Shown: piece after piece, positions 21,393 through 29,304 of the stretch | Layout of the letters: each line of letters starts with the position of its first letter | How positions within the stretch are numbered: the first letter of the stretch is position 1 | Source of the DNA: Candidatus Aminicenantota bacterium | Lineage (GTDB): Bacteria; Acidobacteriota; Aminicenantia; S016-38 | Assembly (NCBI GenBank): GCA_026987025.1 | Contig: JALSNJ010000018.1 | Span: 1 to 41,032, forward strand | Direction of reading: 5' to 3' | Length of the DNA stretch: 41,032 bases | Notes under the pieces: model-generated | What the model was told of the DNA's origin: nothing | Database searches by the model: none | What the model saw: only the letters and a program-made list of their open reading frames with translations | Position numbers and translations under genes: made by a program

Positions 21393-24173
21393 GTGAGGGT
21401 CAAACTTTTAATCCTGCTTCTGCTCCCCTTTTCCCTAATTTCAGCGGAGACAGGCAAAATCAGGGGGAAGGTCACCGATGCCCAGGGCCTTCCCCTTCCA
21501 GGGGTTGAAATAACCGTTCAGGGCAAAGCTCTCCAGGGAATAAGAAGGACAGTTTCCTTGAGGGATGGTTCCTTCCTTTTGCCCCTTCTTCCCCCGGGCC
21601 GCTATACCCTGCGGTTTTCCCTTAAGGGCTATTCCCCTGTGAGGCTTAAAGGCGTGGTGGTGGAGTTGGGTAAGGAGACCTATCTTAAGGTGAAGATGAG
21701 TCCGGAGGAACTCCGGGAAGAGGTTACGGTGGAGGCGATGGCCCCACCTTCGGAAAGGTTTTCCACCGATACCAGCTATCAGTTTGGGTCCGACGAACTG
21801 GAGCTTTTGCCTTCGCCGGCGAGGGACCCTGTGGATTTGACCGGGCTAATTCCCGGGGTGGTGGGGGTAAGGAGCAGCACCAGGAGGGGCAGAGGAAGGG
21901 GATTGCCAAGTTTTAGAGGAGAAGGGGAGGAGGGAAACAACTGGTTGGTGGACGGGCTTTCGGTCCGGGGGGTAAGGCTCGCCAATCAGGGTATCGTCGT
22001 TAATTACGATGCTATAGAAGAAATTCAGATAATAGCGGACCCCTTCAGCCCTGACCTCGCTTCGGCCTTTGGAGGGGTAATAAACATTTTAACCAAGGGA
22101 GGGAGTGACGAGTTTCACGGTGAAGCAGGCTTGCTTTTTACAAATAAATCCCTCCAGGCAGCCAAGCTCCCCCAGCTTTCCATTTCCTTTGAGCCGGAGA
22201 GCTTTTCCCATTATAGCGGATATTTCAACATAGGAGGACCTTTAATAAGAAAGAAACTCTGGTTTTTCATATCCGAGGACCTTTTCTATTCAGAGGACAG
22301 CACTAAGGAGGGTTTTGTGGATTACCTTTTTGTGCCCGGAGGCACCAGAAAAAGGCTGGCCAGCAGCCTTTTCTTTAAGGCCAGCTATGCCCTTGCTCAG
22401 GGTCATAACCTTTACTTTACCTTTCTGAACAGGGGCCTTTTGGCGCAGAAGGGAGGAATAGGGGTTTACGAGACCAGAAGGAGGGAGGAATTCAAGGACC
22501 GTCTTTTCATCCTGAACTACAAAGGGGTTTTTTCCCCTGCCTTTTATATGGAGGCTTCCCTGGGAAGGGCTTATAGGAGGAACTTCTTTGAGCCGGCCCA
22601 GGGGGACCTCGGTCCTGCCCTCTATTTTATAGAGGATGTGGCCCAGAACATCCACAATGCCCTGGGTAGAACGGAAGACCGGGAGGGGAGAACGAACTTC
22701 GTTCTCAGGTGTAATTTCTTGGTGCCCTCCGGAAGGTTGGGGGAACACGAGCTGGGGGCAGGAATTGAATATTTCAGGCAGTGGTCCCATTTCCAGGTGG
22801 ATTTTTCCGGAAAGGACGAGGACCCCTTCCCGGGCAACGGCTTTGACAGCGGGACCAAATATTCCTTCCGTTCCTGGAAGGAAGGCAAAAGAACCCCAAC
22901 CCTTTTGTGGGAATACGGCCCCTTTTCCTTTATTAATTCAGTATGGGGAGTGGGCCTTTATCTCATGGATAAGTTTTCCATAGGACGGTTTACAGGCATG
23001 GTGGGCCTGAGAAGTTTTATTCAGCACAACCTGGACAGTCAGGGAAGGGAGATATGGGGCTGGGGCCTGGCGGACTTCCTTTCCCCCAGGATTTTCCTGG
23101 CCCTGGACCTCACCGGGGATGGGAAAAACATAGTAAAGGTGGGTTGGGGAATTTTCAAGGACATTTCCACAACCCTGCACCTGGGCTTCTTCAATCCCCA
23201 GGCCCCGGTGCAGTTCCGAAGATACAGGTGGGTGGGGCCGGAGAATCCTGACCAGAAGCAGCTTCATGACCCGGCCAACTGGGAATTCATTAACGAAGAG
23301 AGGAGGGGACCCTATGATATCAATCCGGCCATAAAGCCCAACTCCCTTACCAGGACCCTGGTGGAGTTTGACAGGGACCTGGGAGGGGACTGGCAGTTTC
23401 GGGCGAGATATGTGTTTACCAGGGCGGAAAACCTCCTTGAGCTTGTGGGTTATTTTGACCCTTCCCCTCCCTACTACAGGTTTGTTTTTGAGAACTTCAA
23501 GTTTAAGAGGAGAAATTACAGGGGATTTGAGGTGGAGCTTCAGGGTTCCGTAAAGAAGTTCCTTCTACTTAAGGCATCCTATGTCCGCTCCTCGGCCATG
23601 GGCACCAATCCCGGCCAGGTGGAGACCGGAGCCTGGGGGGACGAGGAGGGGGGAACCTATTACATAAGCCTTTTCGGAAAGCACATTTATGTTCCCCCCC
23701 TTGCGGAGCTTCAGGAACTGAGGCAGCTTTTTGATTGGGGATTTGGGGGCCTAGGAGGACCCATGTTCGGCGACGAGGGATGGTACGGGAAGCTTCCTTA
23801 TAGCGTGGACCATCAACTGAAGGCAGACGCCTTAGTTTTTCTCCCTAAGGGGGTCATACTGTCCTTAGTTGCCCAATACCTTTCCGGTTTCCACTGGGAA
23901 AGAAGGGGATTGGTTCCCTTCTTCGGCTACTATGCCTTTCCGGAGGGAAGGGGTTCCAGAACCACGCCTCCTTTATTTTATGCCGATGCCGCCCTGGAGA
24001 AGGAGGTTCACCTGGGGGGAAAGTTTTTCCTGAGTATAAGATTTGAGGTTTTCAATCTTTTTAACTCTCAGAAGCCCATCTCCTTCGTTCGGGTGGATAC
24101 CCCTGCCTTCGGAGAGGTATGGGGAAGACAGGAACCCAGGCAGGCAAGGTTAAGTCTCAGGCTGAGGTGGTAA
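21393..24173 (+). CDS. TonB-dependent receptor with carboxypeptidase regulatory-like domain
   Basis: The 926-residue protein has a signal peptide (residues 1-18), a CarboxypepD_reg-like domain (about 22-105: GKIRGKVTDAQGLPLPGVEI, PPGRYTLRFSLKGY), a plug (about 108-230: PSPARDPVDLTGLIPGV, NNWLVDGLSVRG, VNYDAIEEIQIIADPFS, SAFGGVINILTKGG) and a long barrel ending LSLRLRW with a terminal tryptophan. This is the layout of SusC/OmpA-linked TonB receptors in diderms lacking a substrate-specific signature. The start is GTG 21393, only eight bases after the FadL-type gene, with a weak Shine-Dalgarno. Its substrate is unknown. Pairing with a FadL-type porin hints at uptake of a bulky or hydrophobic compound. 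Confidence 0.9.
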   Translation: MRVKLLILLLLPFSLISAETGKIRGKVTDAQGLPLPGVEITVQGKALQGIRRTVSLRDGSFLLPLLPPGRYTLRFSLKGYSPVRLKGVVVELGKETYLKVKMSPEELREEVTVEAMAPPSERFSTDTSYQFGSDELELLPSPARDPVDLTGLIPGVVGVRSSTRRGRGRGLPSFRGEGEEGNNWLVDGLSVRGVRLANQGIVVNYDAIEEIQIIADPFSPDLASAFGGVINILTKGGSDEFHGEAGLLFTNKSLQAAKLPQLSISFEPESFSHYSGYFNIGGPLIRKKLWFFISEDLFYSEDSTKEGFVDYLFVPGGTRKRLASSLFFKASYALAQGHNLYFTFLNRGLLAQKGGIGVYETRRREEFKDRLFILNYKGVFSPAFYMEASLGRAYRRNFFEPAQGDLGPALYFIEDVAQNIHNALGRTEDREGRTNFVLRCNFLVPSGRLGEHELGAGIEYFRQWSHFQVDFSGKDEDPFPGNGFDSGTKYSFRSWKEGKRTPTLLWEYGPFSFINSVWGVGLYLMDKFSIGRFTGMVGLRSFIQHNLDSQGREIWGWGLADFLSPRIFLALDLTGDGKNIVKVGWGIFKDISTTLHLGFFNPQAPVQFRRYRWVGPENPDQKQLHDPANWEFINEERRGPYDINPAIKPNSLTRTLVEFDRDLGGDWQFRARYVFTRAENLLELVGYFDPSPPYYRFVFENFKFKRRNYRGFEVELQGSVKKFLLLKASYVRSSAMGTNPGQVETGAWGDEEGGTYYISLFGKHIYVPPLAELQELRQLFDWGFGGLGGPMFGDEGWYGKLPYSVDHQLKADALVFLPKGVILSLVAQYLSGFHWERRGLVPFFGYYAFPEGRGSRTTPPLFYADAALEKEVHLGGKFFLSIRFEVFNLFNSQKPISFVRVDTPAFGEVWGRQEPRQARLSLRLRW

Positions 24174-24190
24174 TTTTTTCCACTTTGGAA

Positions 24191-24196
24191 TATACT
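24191..24196 (+). promoter_or_regulatory. Candidate -10 box before the sulfatase-family gene
   Basis: TATACT ends nine bases before ATG 24206. There is no Shine-Dalgarno in between, so a leaderless or nearly leaderless transcript is likely if this box is used. Confidence 0.35.
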
Positions 24197-24205
24197 TGAA
24201 ACTTT

Positions 24206-25435
24206 ATGAATGTAGTTCTCATTGTCCTTGACACCCTCTCGGCCCTTCATCTTCCGGAGATGGGGTATTTCAGGGATACGACCCCTCATCTAAGACCGTT
24301 TCTGGAAAGGGAAGGCTTTATTTCCTTTAAAAACACCTATTCCACTTCCTGCTGGACAGCACCGGCCCACGCCTCCTTGTTTACCGGACTTTACCCTTCG
24401 GAGCACGGGGTAAACGAAGTGGACCTCAGGTTAGGGGAGGATTTTTACACCCTGGCGGAGGTCCTTTCCTCAGGTGGTTTCAAGAGCATAGGAATATCCT
24501 GCAATGGCCTCATAATAATGGAGCTGGGATTTGCCCGGGGATTTAAACATTTTGTTCAGATGGACCGGTGGGAGATATTTCTCAGGCCGGAAAGCTTTAA
24601 AAAATTCAAGCAACTGGCTTCCAGAAGGGGGAATTTCAGGGCAATTTTACACTGGGTATGGAAGGAGAGATCCCTTAAGGAATCCCTGCAATTTTTACTT
24701 TCCGCCTCCCATCGGTTTATTAAACACAGGTTGGGGATAGGCTCCACGGTGGTACGCCACTCCAGGCCTTATACAGAAAGGGCCTTCCAGCTGGCTAAGG
24801 ATGCCTACAGGCAGGAAGAACGCTTTTTCCTTTTCCTCAACATAATGGAAACCCATCACCGCTACAGGCCCCCCGGGCCCTTCCGGGGCAGGTGGTCCCG
24901 GGGTAGGATGGTAAGGTGGGAAAGGATACCCCCCAGGAGGCATTACACTAAGGGAAGGTTCCCTAAGGAAGTCATAGAGCACCTGAGGGACCTTTACGAC
25001 GAGGAGGTCCTCTTTACCCAGAAACTCCTTTACGAATACCTTTCCTTTGCCAAGGAGGATAAAAGGAAGTTTGACTCCACCCTCTGGATAATTACCTCCG
25101 ATCACGGGGAGGCCTTTGGGGAGGGAGGACACATGGAGCACATGGTGTCCTTAGAGGATGCCAACATAAGGATTCCCCTGTGGGTTAAGCTGCCGGGCCA
25201 CAGTGTTTTTGAGGTAAGGGACGAGCTGGTTCAGATAAACGACATATTTCCCCTTGTTCTGGAGGCGGTGGAAAGTCCCTTTCCATACCCCCTCTCTTCC
25301 GTCTCTCCATGGAGCGGGGAGAGGAGGGAAGCCCTGGCCGAAATTCCCCGGCTGGATTACTTGGCCTCCCTTATAAGGGATCCCCAGGATTTTCGTCTTC
25401 GGTCTAAAAGGGTCATAGAGAAAGGGCAGCCTTGA
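24206..25435 (+). CDS. Sulfatase/alkaline phosphatase-superfamily hydrolase
   Basis: The 409-residue protein has the sulfatase fold elements: VVLIVLDTLSALHL (metal aspartate D9), SCWTAPAHASLFTGLYPSEHG (active-site turn), FLNIMETHHRY, IITSDHGEAFGEGGHMEHM (two metal residues) and RIPLWVKLPG. The nucleophile position two residues before the proline is T51 (TAP). C49 lies two residues earlier, and the CxPxR formylglycine motif is absent, so it should not be called a formylglycine sulfatase. Enzymes with Thr there include phosphoglycerol-transferase-like members. No signal peptide is visible, and the protein begins right at the domain. Its 3' end overlaps the convergent mpl gene by 23 bp. Confidence 0.82.
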   Translation: MNVVLIVLDTLSALHLPEMGYFRDTTPHLRPFLEREGFISFKNTYSTSCWTAPAHASLFTGLYPSEHGVNEVDLRLGEDFYTLAEVLSSGGFKSIGISCNGLIIMELGFARGFKHFVQMDRWEIFLRPESFKKFKQLASRRGNFRAILHWVWKERSLKESLQFLLSASHRFIKHRLGIGSTVVRHSRPYTERAFQLAKDAYRQEERFFLFLNIMETHHRYRPPGPFRGRWSRGRMVRWERIPPRRHYTKGRFPKEVIEHLRDLYDEEVLFTQKLLYEYLSFAKEDKRKFDSTLWIITSDHGEAFGEGGHMEHMVSLEDANIRIPLWVKLPGHSVFEVRDELVQINDIFPLVLEAVESPFPYPLSSVSPWSGERREALAEIPRLDYLASLIRDPQDFRLRSKRVIEKGQP

Positions 25436-26786
25436 TTCCTTCGGCTTTATCCCTTATGTTGGCGTTGGAGAAAAGAACCACTAAGGTTTTCCCCCTTCTC
25501 AGCTTTTTCAAAAGGGAAAAGACCTCCTCCCATTTCTCCGGAGCGTAGGCCTCCACACCCTCAGAACGGAGCTCAAAGGCTACTCTTTTCCGATCCAGGC
25601 CCTTCCCTTTCTTCACCCTTCTGGAGGGAGGAGGGGCCAATATGACGGATTCGGCTTCCCTTAGGGCCCGGGGAAGCTCCCTTTGAAATATCCCGGACCT
25701 CATGCTCCAGCTGGCAGGTTCCACCACTGCCACCAGATGCCAGTCTTTGAACCTTCTTTTGAGGTCCCCAAGGTTTAAGGCCAAGGAGGAGGGATGGTGG
25801 GCAAAGTCGGTGAGAAAGAGCAGGTCTTCTCCCATGGCTAAGACCTCCATTCTCCTCCTGACCCCGGAGAACCTTGAAAAACCTCTCCTTATGTCCTCCA
25901 TTTTTAAGCCTAATTCCGAAAGCAGGGGAAGGGCCAGGATAAAGTTCAGGGCCAAGGGAGTGGAGTATGCTGGGTGGTAAAATTTTTCTACCCCGGCAGG
26001 GGTCCTGACGGAAAGGACCATTCCTCCGTCCTTTTCCTTTACATCTTCAAGGTCCCAATCATCACCGAGGATTATGGTTCTGGCCTTAGAGGAGGCGAGG
26101 ATTTCCCTGTTGGTTTTGGAGCCGTGGGAGACTATGAGGCCGGAGGAGGGGACCATGCTCACCAGGATGGAGAAAACCCTCTTTATGCTGGGCAGGTCCT
26201 CGTAAATGTCGTAGTGGTCCATTTCCACAGGTCCAAGTAAAAGATAATTGGGGAAGAGGTGGAAGAACTTTGGTCCCTTGTCAAAAAAGGAGGTTTCGTA
26301 TTCGTCCCCCTCTGCCACGAACCATCCCCCTCCGAGCCTTCCCCCCGAAGGGAAATTCAGGGGAAGCCCCCCTATGAAAAAACCGGGGTTCCAGCCTGCT
26401 TCGTAAAGGACGGTAGCCACCAGGGCGGTGGTGGTGGTCTTCCCGTGGGTCCCTGCCACCACTATTCTTTGTTTGCCCCTCATGGCGAAATGGTAAAGGG
26501 CTTCGGGAACGGAGAAGATGTCCAGCCCCAGCTCAACGCTCCTTTCCGCCTCCTGATTGGAGGAGGAGATGAAGTTTCCCGCGATCACCCCATCCAAGGG
26601 CAAGGCCCTATCTATGTTAGCTTTACTGAAGCCCTGGAAGGTTCTTATGCCGAGGCTTTTGACCAATTCCCCCATGGGGGGATAAAAATTCGTGTCGGAT
26701 CCGGAAAGCTCAAATCCCCTTTCCTTTAAAATGGAAGCTAAGGTGGCAGTGGCGGTGCCGGATACGGCTATAATGTGAAGTTTCAT
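25413..26786 (-). CDS. mpl: UDP-N-acetylmuramate:L-alanyl-gamma-D-glutamyl-meso-diaminopimelate ligase
   Basis: This 457-residue Mur ligase has the Mpl signature. The N-terminal domain has IIAVSGTATATLA and LSGSDTNFYPPM, followed by the ATP loop VVAGTHGKTTTTALVA (about 110-125), EGDEYETSFFDKGPKF, LLGPVEMDHYDIYEDL, RRRMEVLA and FTDFAHHPSSL. Mpl joins recycled murein tripeptide to UDP-MurNAc, so it indicates peptidoglycan recycling in a diderm. The last residues end ALSL. The ATG is 18 bp from the divergent phosphofructokinase start, with a TATAAT nine bases before it and no Shine-Dalgarno. The sequence fits Mpl better than MurC because of the SGSDTNFYPPM motif. Confidence 0.92.
   Translation of the reverse strand: MKLHIIAVSGTATATLASILKERGFELSGSDTNFYPPMGELVKSLGIRTFQGFSKANIDRALPLDGVIAGNFISSSNQEAERSVELGLDIFSVPEALYHFAMRGKQRIVVAGTHGKTTTTALVATVLYEAGWNPGFFIGGLPLNFPSGGRLGGGWFVAEGDEYETSFFDKGPKFFHLFPNYLLLGPVEMDHYDIYEDLPSIKRVFSILVSMVPSSGLIVSHGSKTNREILASSKARTIILGDDWDLEDVKEKDGGMVLSVRTPAGVEKFYHPAYSTPLALNFILALPLLSELGLKMEDIRRGFSRFSGVRRRMEVLAMGEDLLFLTDFAHHPSSLALNLGDLKRRFKDWHLVAVVEPASWSMRSGIFQRELPRALREAESVILAPPPSRRVKKGKGLDRKRVAFELRSEGVEAYAPEKWEEVFSLLKKLRRGKTLVVLFSNANIRDKAEGIKAALSL
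26769..26774 (+). promoter_or_regulatory. Candidate -10 box for phosphofructokinase gene
   Basis: TATAAT on the plus strand lies inside the mpl coding region, 30 bases before ATG 26805. It is the best nearby match, but no -35 hexamer at the right spacing is convincing. Confidence 0.3.
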
Positions 26787-26795
26787 TGTGTTATT

Positions 26796-26801
26796 ATTAT
26801 A
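26796..26801 (-). promoter_or_regulatory. Candidate -10 box for mpl
   Basis: TATAAT on the minus strand ends nine bases before ATG 26786, in the 18-bp gap between the divergent genes. This spacing would give a nearly leaderless mpl transcript. Confidence 0.35.
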
Positions 26802-26804
26802 TAC

Positions 26805-27992
26805 ATGGAGAAAAGGAAGATAGGAATTTTATTTTCCGGGGGACCGGCCCCGGCAGCCAATTCCGTTATATCTTCCCTCACCCTCAGTTTTCTAAACGAA
26901 GGTTTTTCTGTGATCGGTTTCATAAGGGGTTTTGAATACCTGGAAAGATTTGACCCAAGGGACCCCATGTCCCTTCTCAGGGATTACCATTACCGGGAAC
27001 TCAGCGCCGAAGTAACTAAAATCAGACACAGCAGCGGTGTTTACCTTAAAACCTCCAGGGCCAACCCCGGCAGGAACATAAAGAGCGCTGAAGACCTCAA
27101 GGACGAAAGGAAGGCAAAACCCCTTTTAAACATCATAGAGGCCCTTAAATTCTTGAAGATAGAGGCCCTGTTCACCATAGGAGGGGACGATACCCTGAAA
27201 ACCGCCAATTACCTTCGCCTGCTGGGATTTCCCGTGATTCACATCCCCAAGACCATAGACAACGACTACTACGGCATTGCATGGACCTTCGGATACTGGA
27301 GCGCCGTGGACATATACAGAAGGCTTCTTCTCAACCTCAGGGCAGATGCCGAGGCCACCGATGCTTATTTTATCGTTGAGATCATGGGTAGAAAGAGCGG
27401 GTGGTTGACCTATGCGGCGGGGATAGCAGGGGAGGCGGTTTTGATGCTCTCCGGCGAGGACTTTGAGGGGGAGGAATTTAACATTGACGATGTGGCGGAA
27501 AAAATAGTGGATGTGATACTTCAGAGGGAGAGGGAGCACAAGCTCTACGGCGTCGTATGCGTGGCCGAGGGATTAGCTGAGAAGCTCCCCAGGGAGCTGA
27601 GGCCCAAGAAAAGGGACAGGCACGGCAACATAATTTATGGGGCCGCAGAGATAGGCAGGGTACTGGCGGAGAGGGTTGCCCTTAAGTATCAGGATAGGAC
27701 CGGCAAGAAAAAGAAGGTTGTGGGAAGACAGATAGGATACGAAACCCGCTCCGCTCCTCCCATAAGCTTTGACATAGTCCTGGGTTCCATGCTGGGCTAC
27801 GGTGGATATATACTCTTTAAAAGGGGACAGTTCGGACACATGGTTTCGGTGACCGATAATTTTGACATAAAAGGTATTCCCTTTGAGGAACTTATAGACC
27901 CCCAGACCCTTCTCACCAAGGTAAGGCTGGTGAACAAGGGCAGCGACTTTTACAATCTAAAGGAGGCCCTTTCTTATAAGCCCTTTGAATAA
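26805..27992 (+). CDS. pfp: Diphosphate-dependent 6-phosphofructokinase
   Basis: The 395-residue enzyme of the phosphofructokinase superfamily begins RKIGILFSGGPAPAANSVI. The phosphate-donor site reads TIGGDDTLKTA (GGDD, with a second Asp where ATP enzymes have Gly) and PKTIDND with Lys, which together mark the PPi-dependent type. Other motifs are MGRKSGWLTYAAG and a C-terminal substrate segment with RQIGYETRSAPPISFD. The enzyme reversibly converts fructose-6-phosphate and PPi to fructose-1,6-bisphosphate and Pi, saving ATP. Translation probably starts at ATG 26805. An upstream in-frame ATG at 26775 would overlap mpl and add ten unlikely residues. No Shine-Dalgarno. Followed 9 bp later by pepT. 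Confidence 0.9.
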   Translation: MEKRKIGILFSGGPAPAANSVISSLTLSFLNEGFSVIGFIRGFEYLERFDPRDPMSLLRDYHYRELSAEVTKIRHSSGVYLKTSRANPGRNIKSAEDLKDERKAKPLLNIIEALKFLKIEALFTIGGDDTLKTANYLRLLGFPVIHIPKTIDNDYYGIAWTFGYWSAVDIYRRLLLNLRADAEATDAYFIVEIMGRKSGWLTYAAGIAGEAVLMLSGEDFEGEEFNIDDVAEKIVDVILQREREHKLYGVVCVAEGLAEKLPRELRPKKRDRHGNIIYGAAEIGRVLAERVALKYQDRTGKKKKVVGRQIGYETRSAPPISFDIVLGSMLGYGGYILFKRGQFGHMVSVTDNFDIKGIPFEELIDPQTLLTKVRLVNKGSDFYNLKEALSYKPFE

Positions 27993-28001
27993 GGAGGAGT
28001 T

Positions 28002-29228
28002 ATGAAATATCCAGGACTTTTGGAGAGGTTTTTGAGATATGTAAGGGTGGACACCCAATCGGATCCGAGGTCCGAGACGATACCCTCTACAGAAAAACAG
28101 AAGAATCTTGGAAGGATGCTGGTGGAGGAGCTGAAAAGCATGGGGCTGGAGGCGGAAATGGACGAATACGGCTATGTTTATTCCTACCTTCCCTCCAATA
28201 CAGAGGCCAGGTACAAAATTGGCCTTATAGCCCACATGGATACTTCCCCCGATGTTTCCGGGACCAATGTGAATCCCCAGGTGCACGAAAATTATCAGGG
28301 TGGGGACATAGCGCTCAAGGAGGGTGTGGTTATAAGGGCCGATGAAAACCCGGACTTAAGGGAAAAGAAGGGGGAGACTATAATCACCTCCGATGGGACC
28401 ACCCTTCTGGGGGCGGACGATAAGGCGGGAATTGCCGAAATTATGACGGCGGTGGACTACCTGCTTTCTCATCCAGAAATTCCCCACCCGGAGATAAAAA
28501 TAGCCTTCACCCCCGACGAGGAAATAGGCAGGGGAACCTTGAAATTTGATCTGGAAAAATTCGGGGCGGATTTCGCATACACTGTAGATGGAGGTGCCCT
28601 CGGGGAAATAGAAGACGAGACCTTTTGCGCAGATTCCGGTAAAATGATCGTCAAAGGGGTAAATGTCCATCCCGGATACGCCAAGGGAAAATTGGTAAAT
28701 GCAGTCAAAATCGCCTCGGATATAGTCTCCCGTCTTCCCAGGTTTACCCTTTCCCCGGAGACCACCGAAGGGAAGGAGGGCTATATTCATCCCACCGACA
28801 TAAGAGGAAATGTGGAGAGGGCCGAGGTGGAGTTCATCTTCAGGGCCTTTGAGGTGGAGGAGCTCAAGGAAATAGAGGAGTTTCTGAAAAAAATCATAGA
28901 AACGGTGAGAAAGGACTATCCCAGGGCTGAGGTTGAGCTTCAAATAAAGGAACAGTACAGGAACATGAAGTATAAGCTTCAGGAGGAACCCCGTGTGGTG
29001 GACCTTGCCATAGAGGCTGCGAAGCAGGTGGGAATAAAGCCGAGGAGGACGAGCATAAGGGGAGGGACCGACGGAGCTATGCTTTCCTACAAGGGGCTTT
29101 TGACCCCCAACCTTTTTACCGGGGGACACAACTTCCATTCCAGAACCGAGTGGATCTGTTTGCAGGACATGGAGAAGGCCGTGGACCTTCTGATAAAATT
29201 AATGGAGCTGTGGGCTAAAGAAAAATAG
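28002..29228 (+). CDS. pepT: Peptidase T (tripeptide aminopeptidase)
   Basis: The 408-residue M20B metallopeptidase carries zinc ligands in LIAHMDTSPD (H78, D80), LGADDKAG (D140) and FTPDEEIGRG (E173/E174), plus the C-terminal GGHNFHSRTEW. The substrate loop SGTNVNPQVHENYQGGDI and the lid domain with GKLVNAVKIASDIVSRLP are typical of PepT. It releases the N-terminal residue of tripeptides in the cytosol. It lies 9 bp after pfp with AAGGAGGAG, so the two genes are co-transcribed. tRNA-Arg begins two bases after its stop codon. Confidence 0.94.
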   Translation: MKYPGLLERFLRYVRVDTQSDPRSETIPSTEKQKNLGRMLVEELKSMGLEAEMDEYGYVYSYLPSNTEARYKIGLIAHMDTSPDVSGTNVNPQVHENYQGGDIALKEGVVIRADENPDLREKKGETIITSDGTTLLGADDKAGIAEIMTAVDYLLSHPEIPHPEIKIAFTPDEEIGRGTLKFDLEKFGADFAYTVDGGALGEIEDETFCADSGKMIVKGVNVHPGYAKGKLVNAVKIASDIVSRLPRFTLSPETTEGKEGYIHPTDIRGNVERAEVEFIFRAFEVEELKEIEEFLKKIIETVRKDYPRAEVELQIKEQYRNMKYKLQEEPRVVDLAIEAAKQVGIKPRRTSIRGGTDGAMLSYKGLLTPNLFTGGHNFHSRTEWICLQDMEKAVDLLIKLMELWAKEK

Positions 29229-29230
29229 AG

Positions 29231-29304
29231 GCGCCTGTAGCTCAGCTGGACAGAGCGTCGGCCTCCGGAGCCGAAGGTCGGGGGTTCAACTCCCCCCAGG
29301 CGCT
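29231..29304 (+). tRNA. tRNA-Arg (anticodon CCG)
   Basis: Acceptor GCGCCTG/CAGGCGC, D-arm GCTC/GAGC, anticodon stem TCGGC/GCCGA around loop CTCCGGA (anticodon CCG, reading CGG), and T-arm GGGGG/CCCCC with TTCAACT fold well. The discriminator would be T (unusual), and CCA is not encoded. It begins two bases after pepT and is followed by a seven-T run that may also end the transcript. Its 3' part lies antisense to the end of the kinase gene. Confidence 0.93.

Noticed and set aside
24348-24366. Cysteine C49 as a formylglycine site of a sulfatase
   Set aside because: The required C-x-P-x-R spacing is not present. The nucleophile position is T51.
26775-26804. Ten-residue N-terminal extension of the phosphofructokinase
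   Set aside because: It would overlap mpl and precede the natural start of the family fold, MEKRKIGILFSGG.
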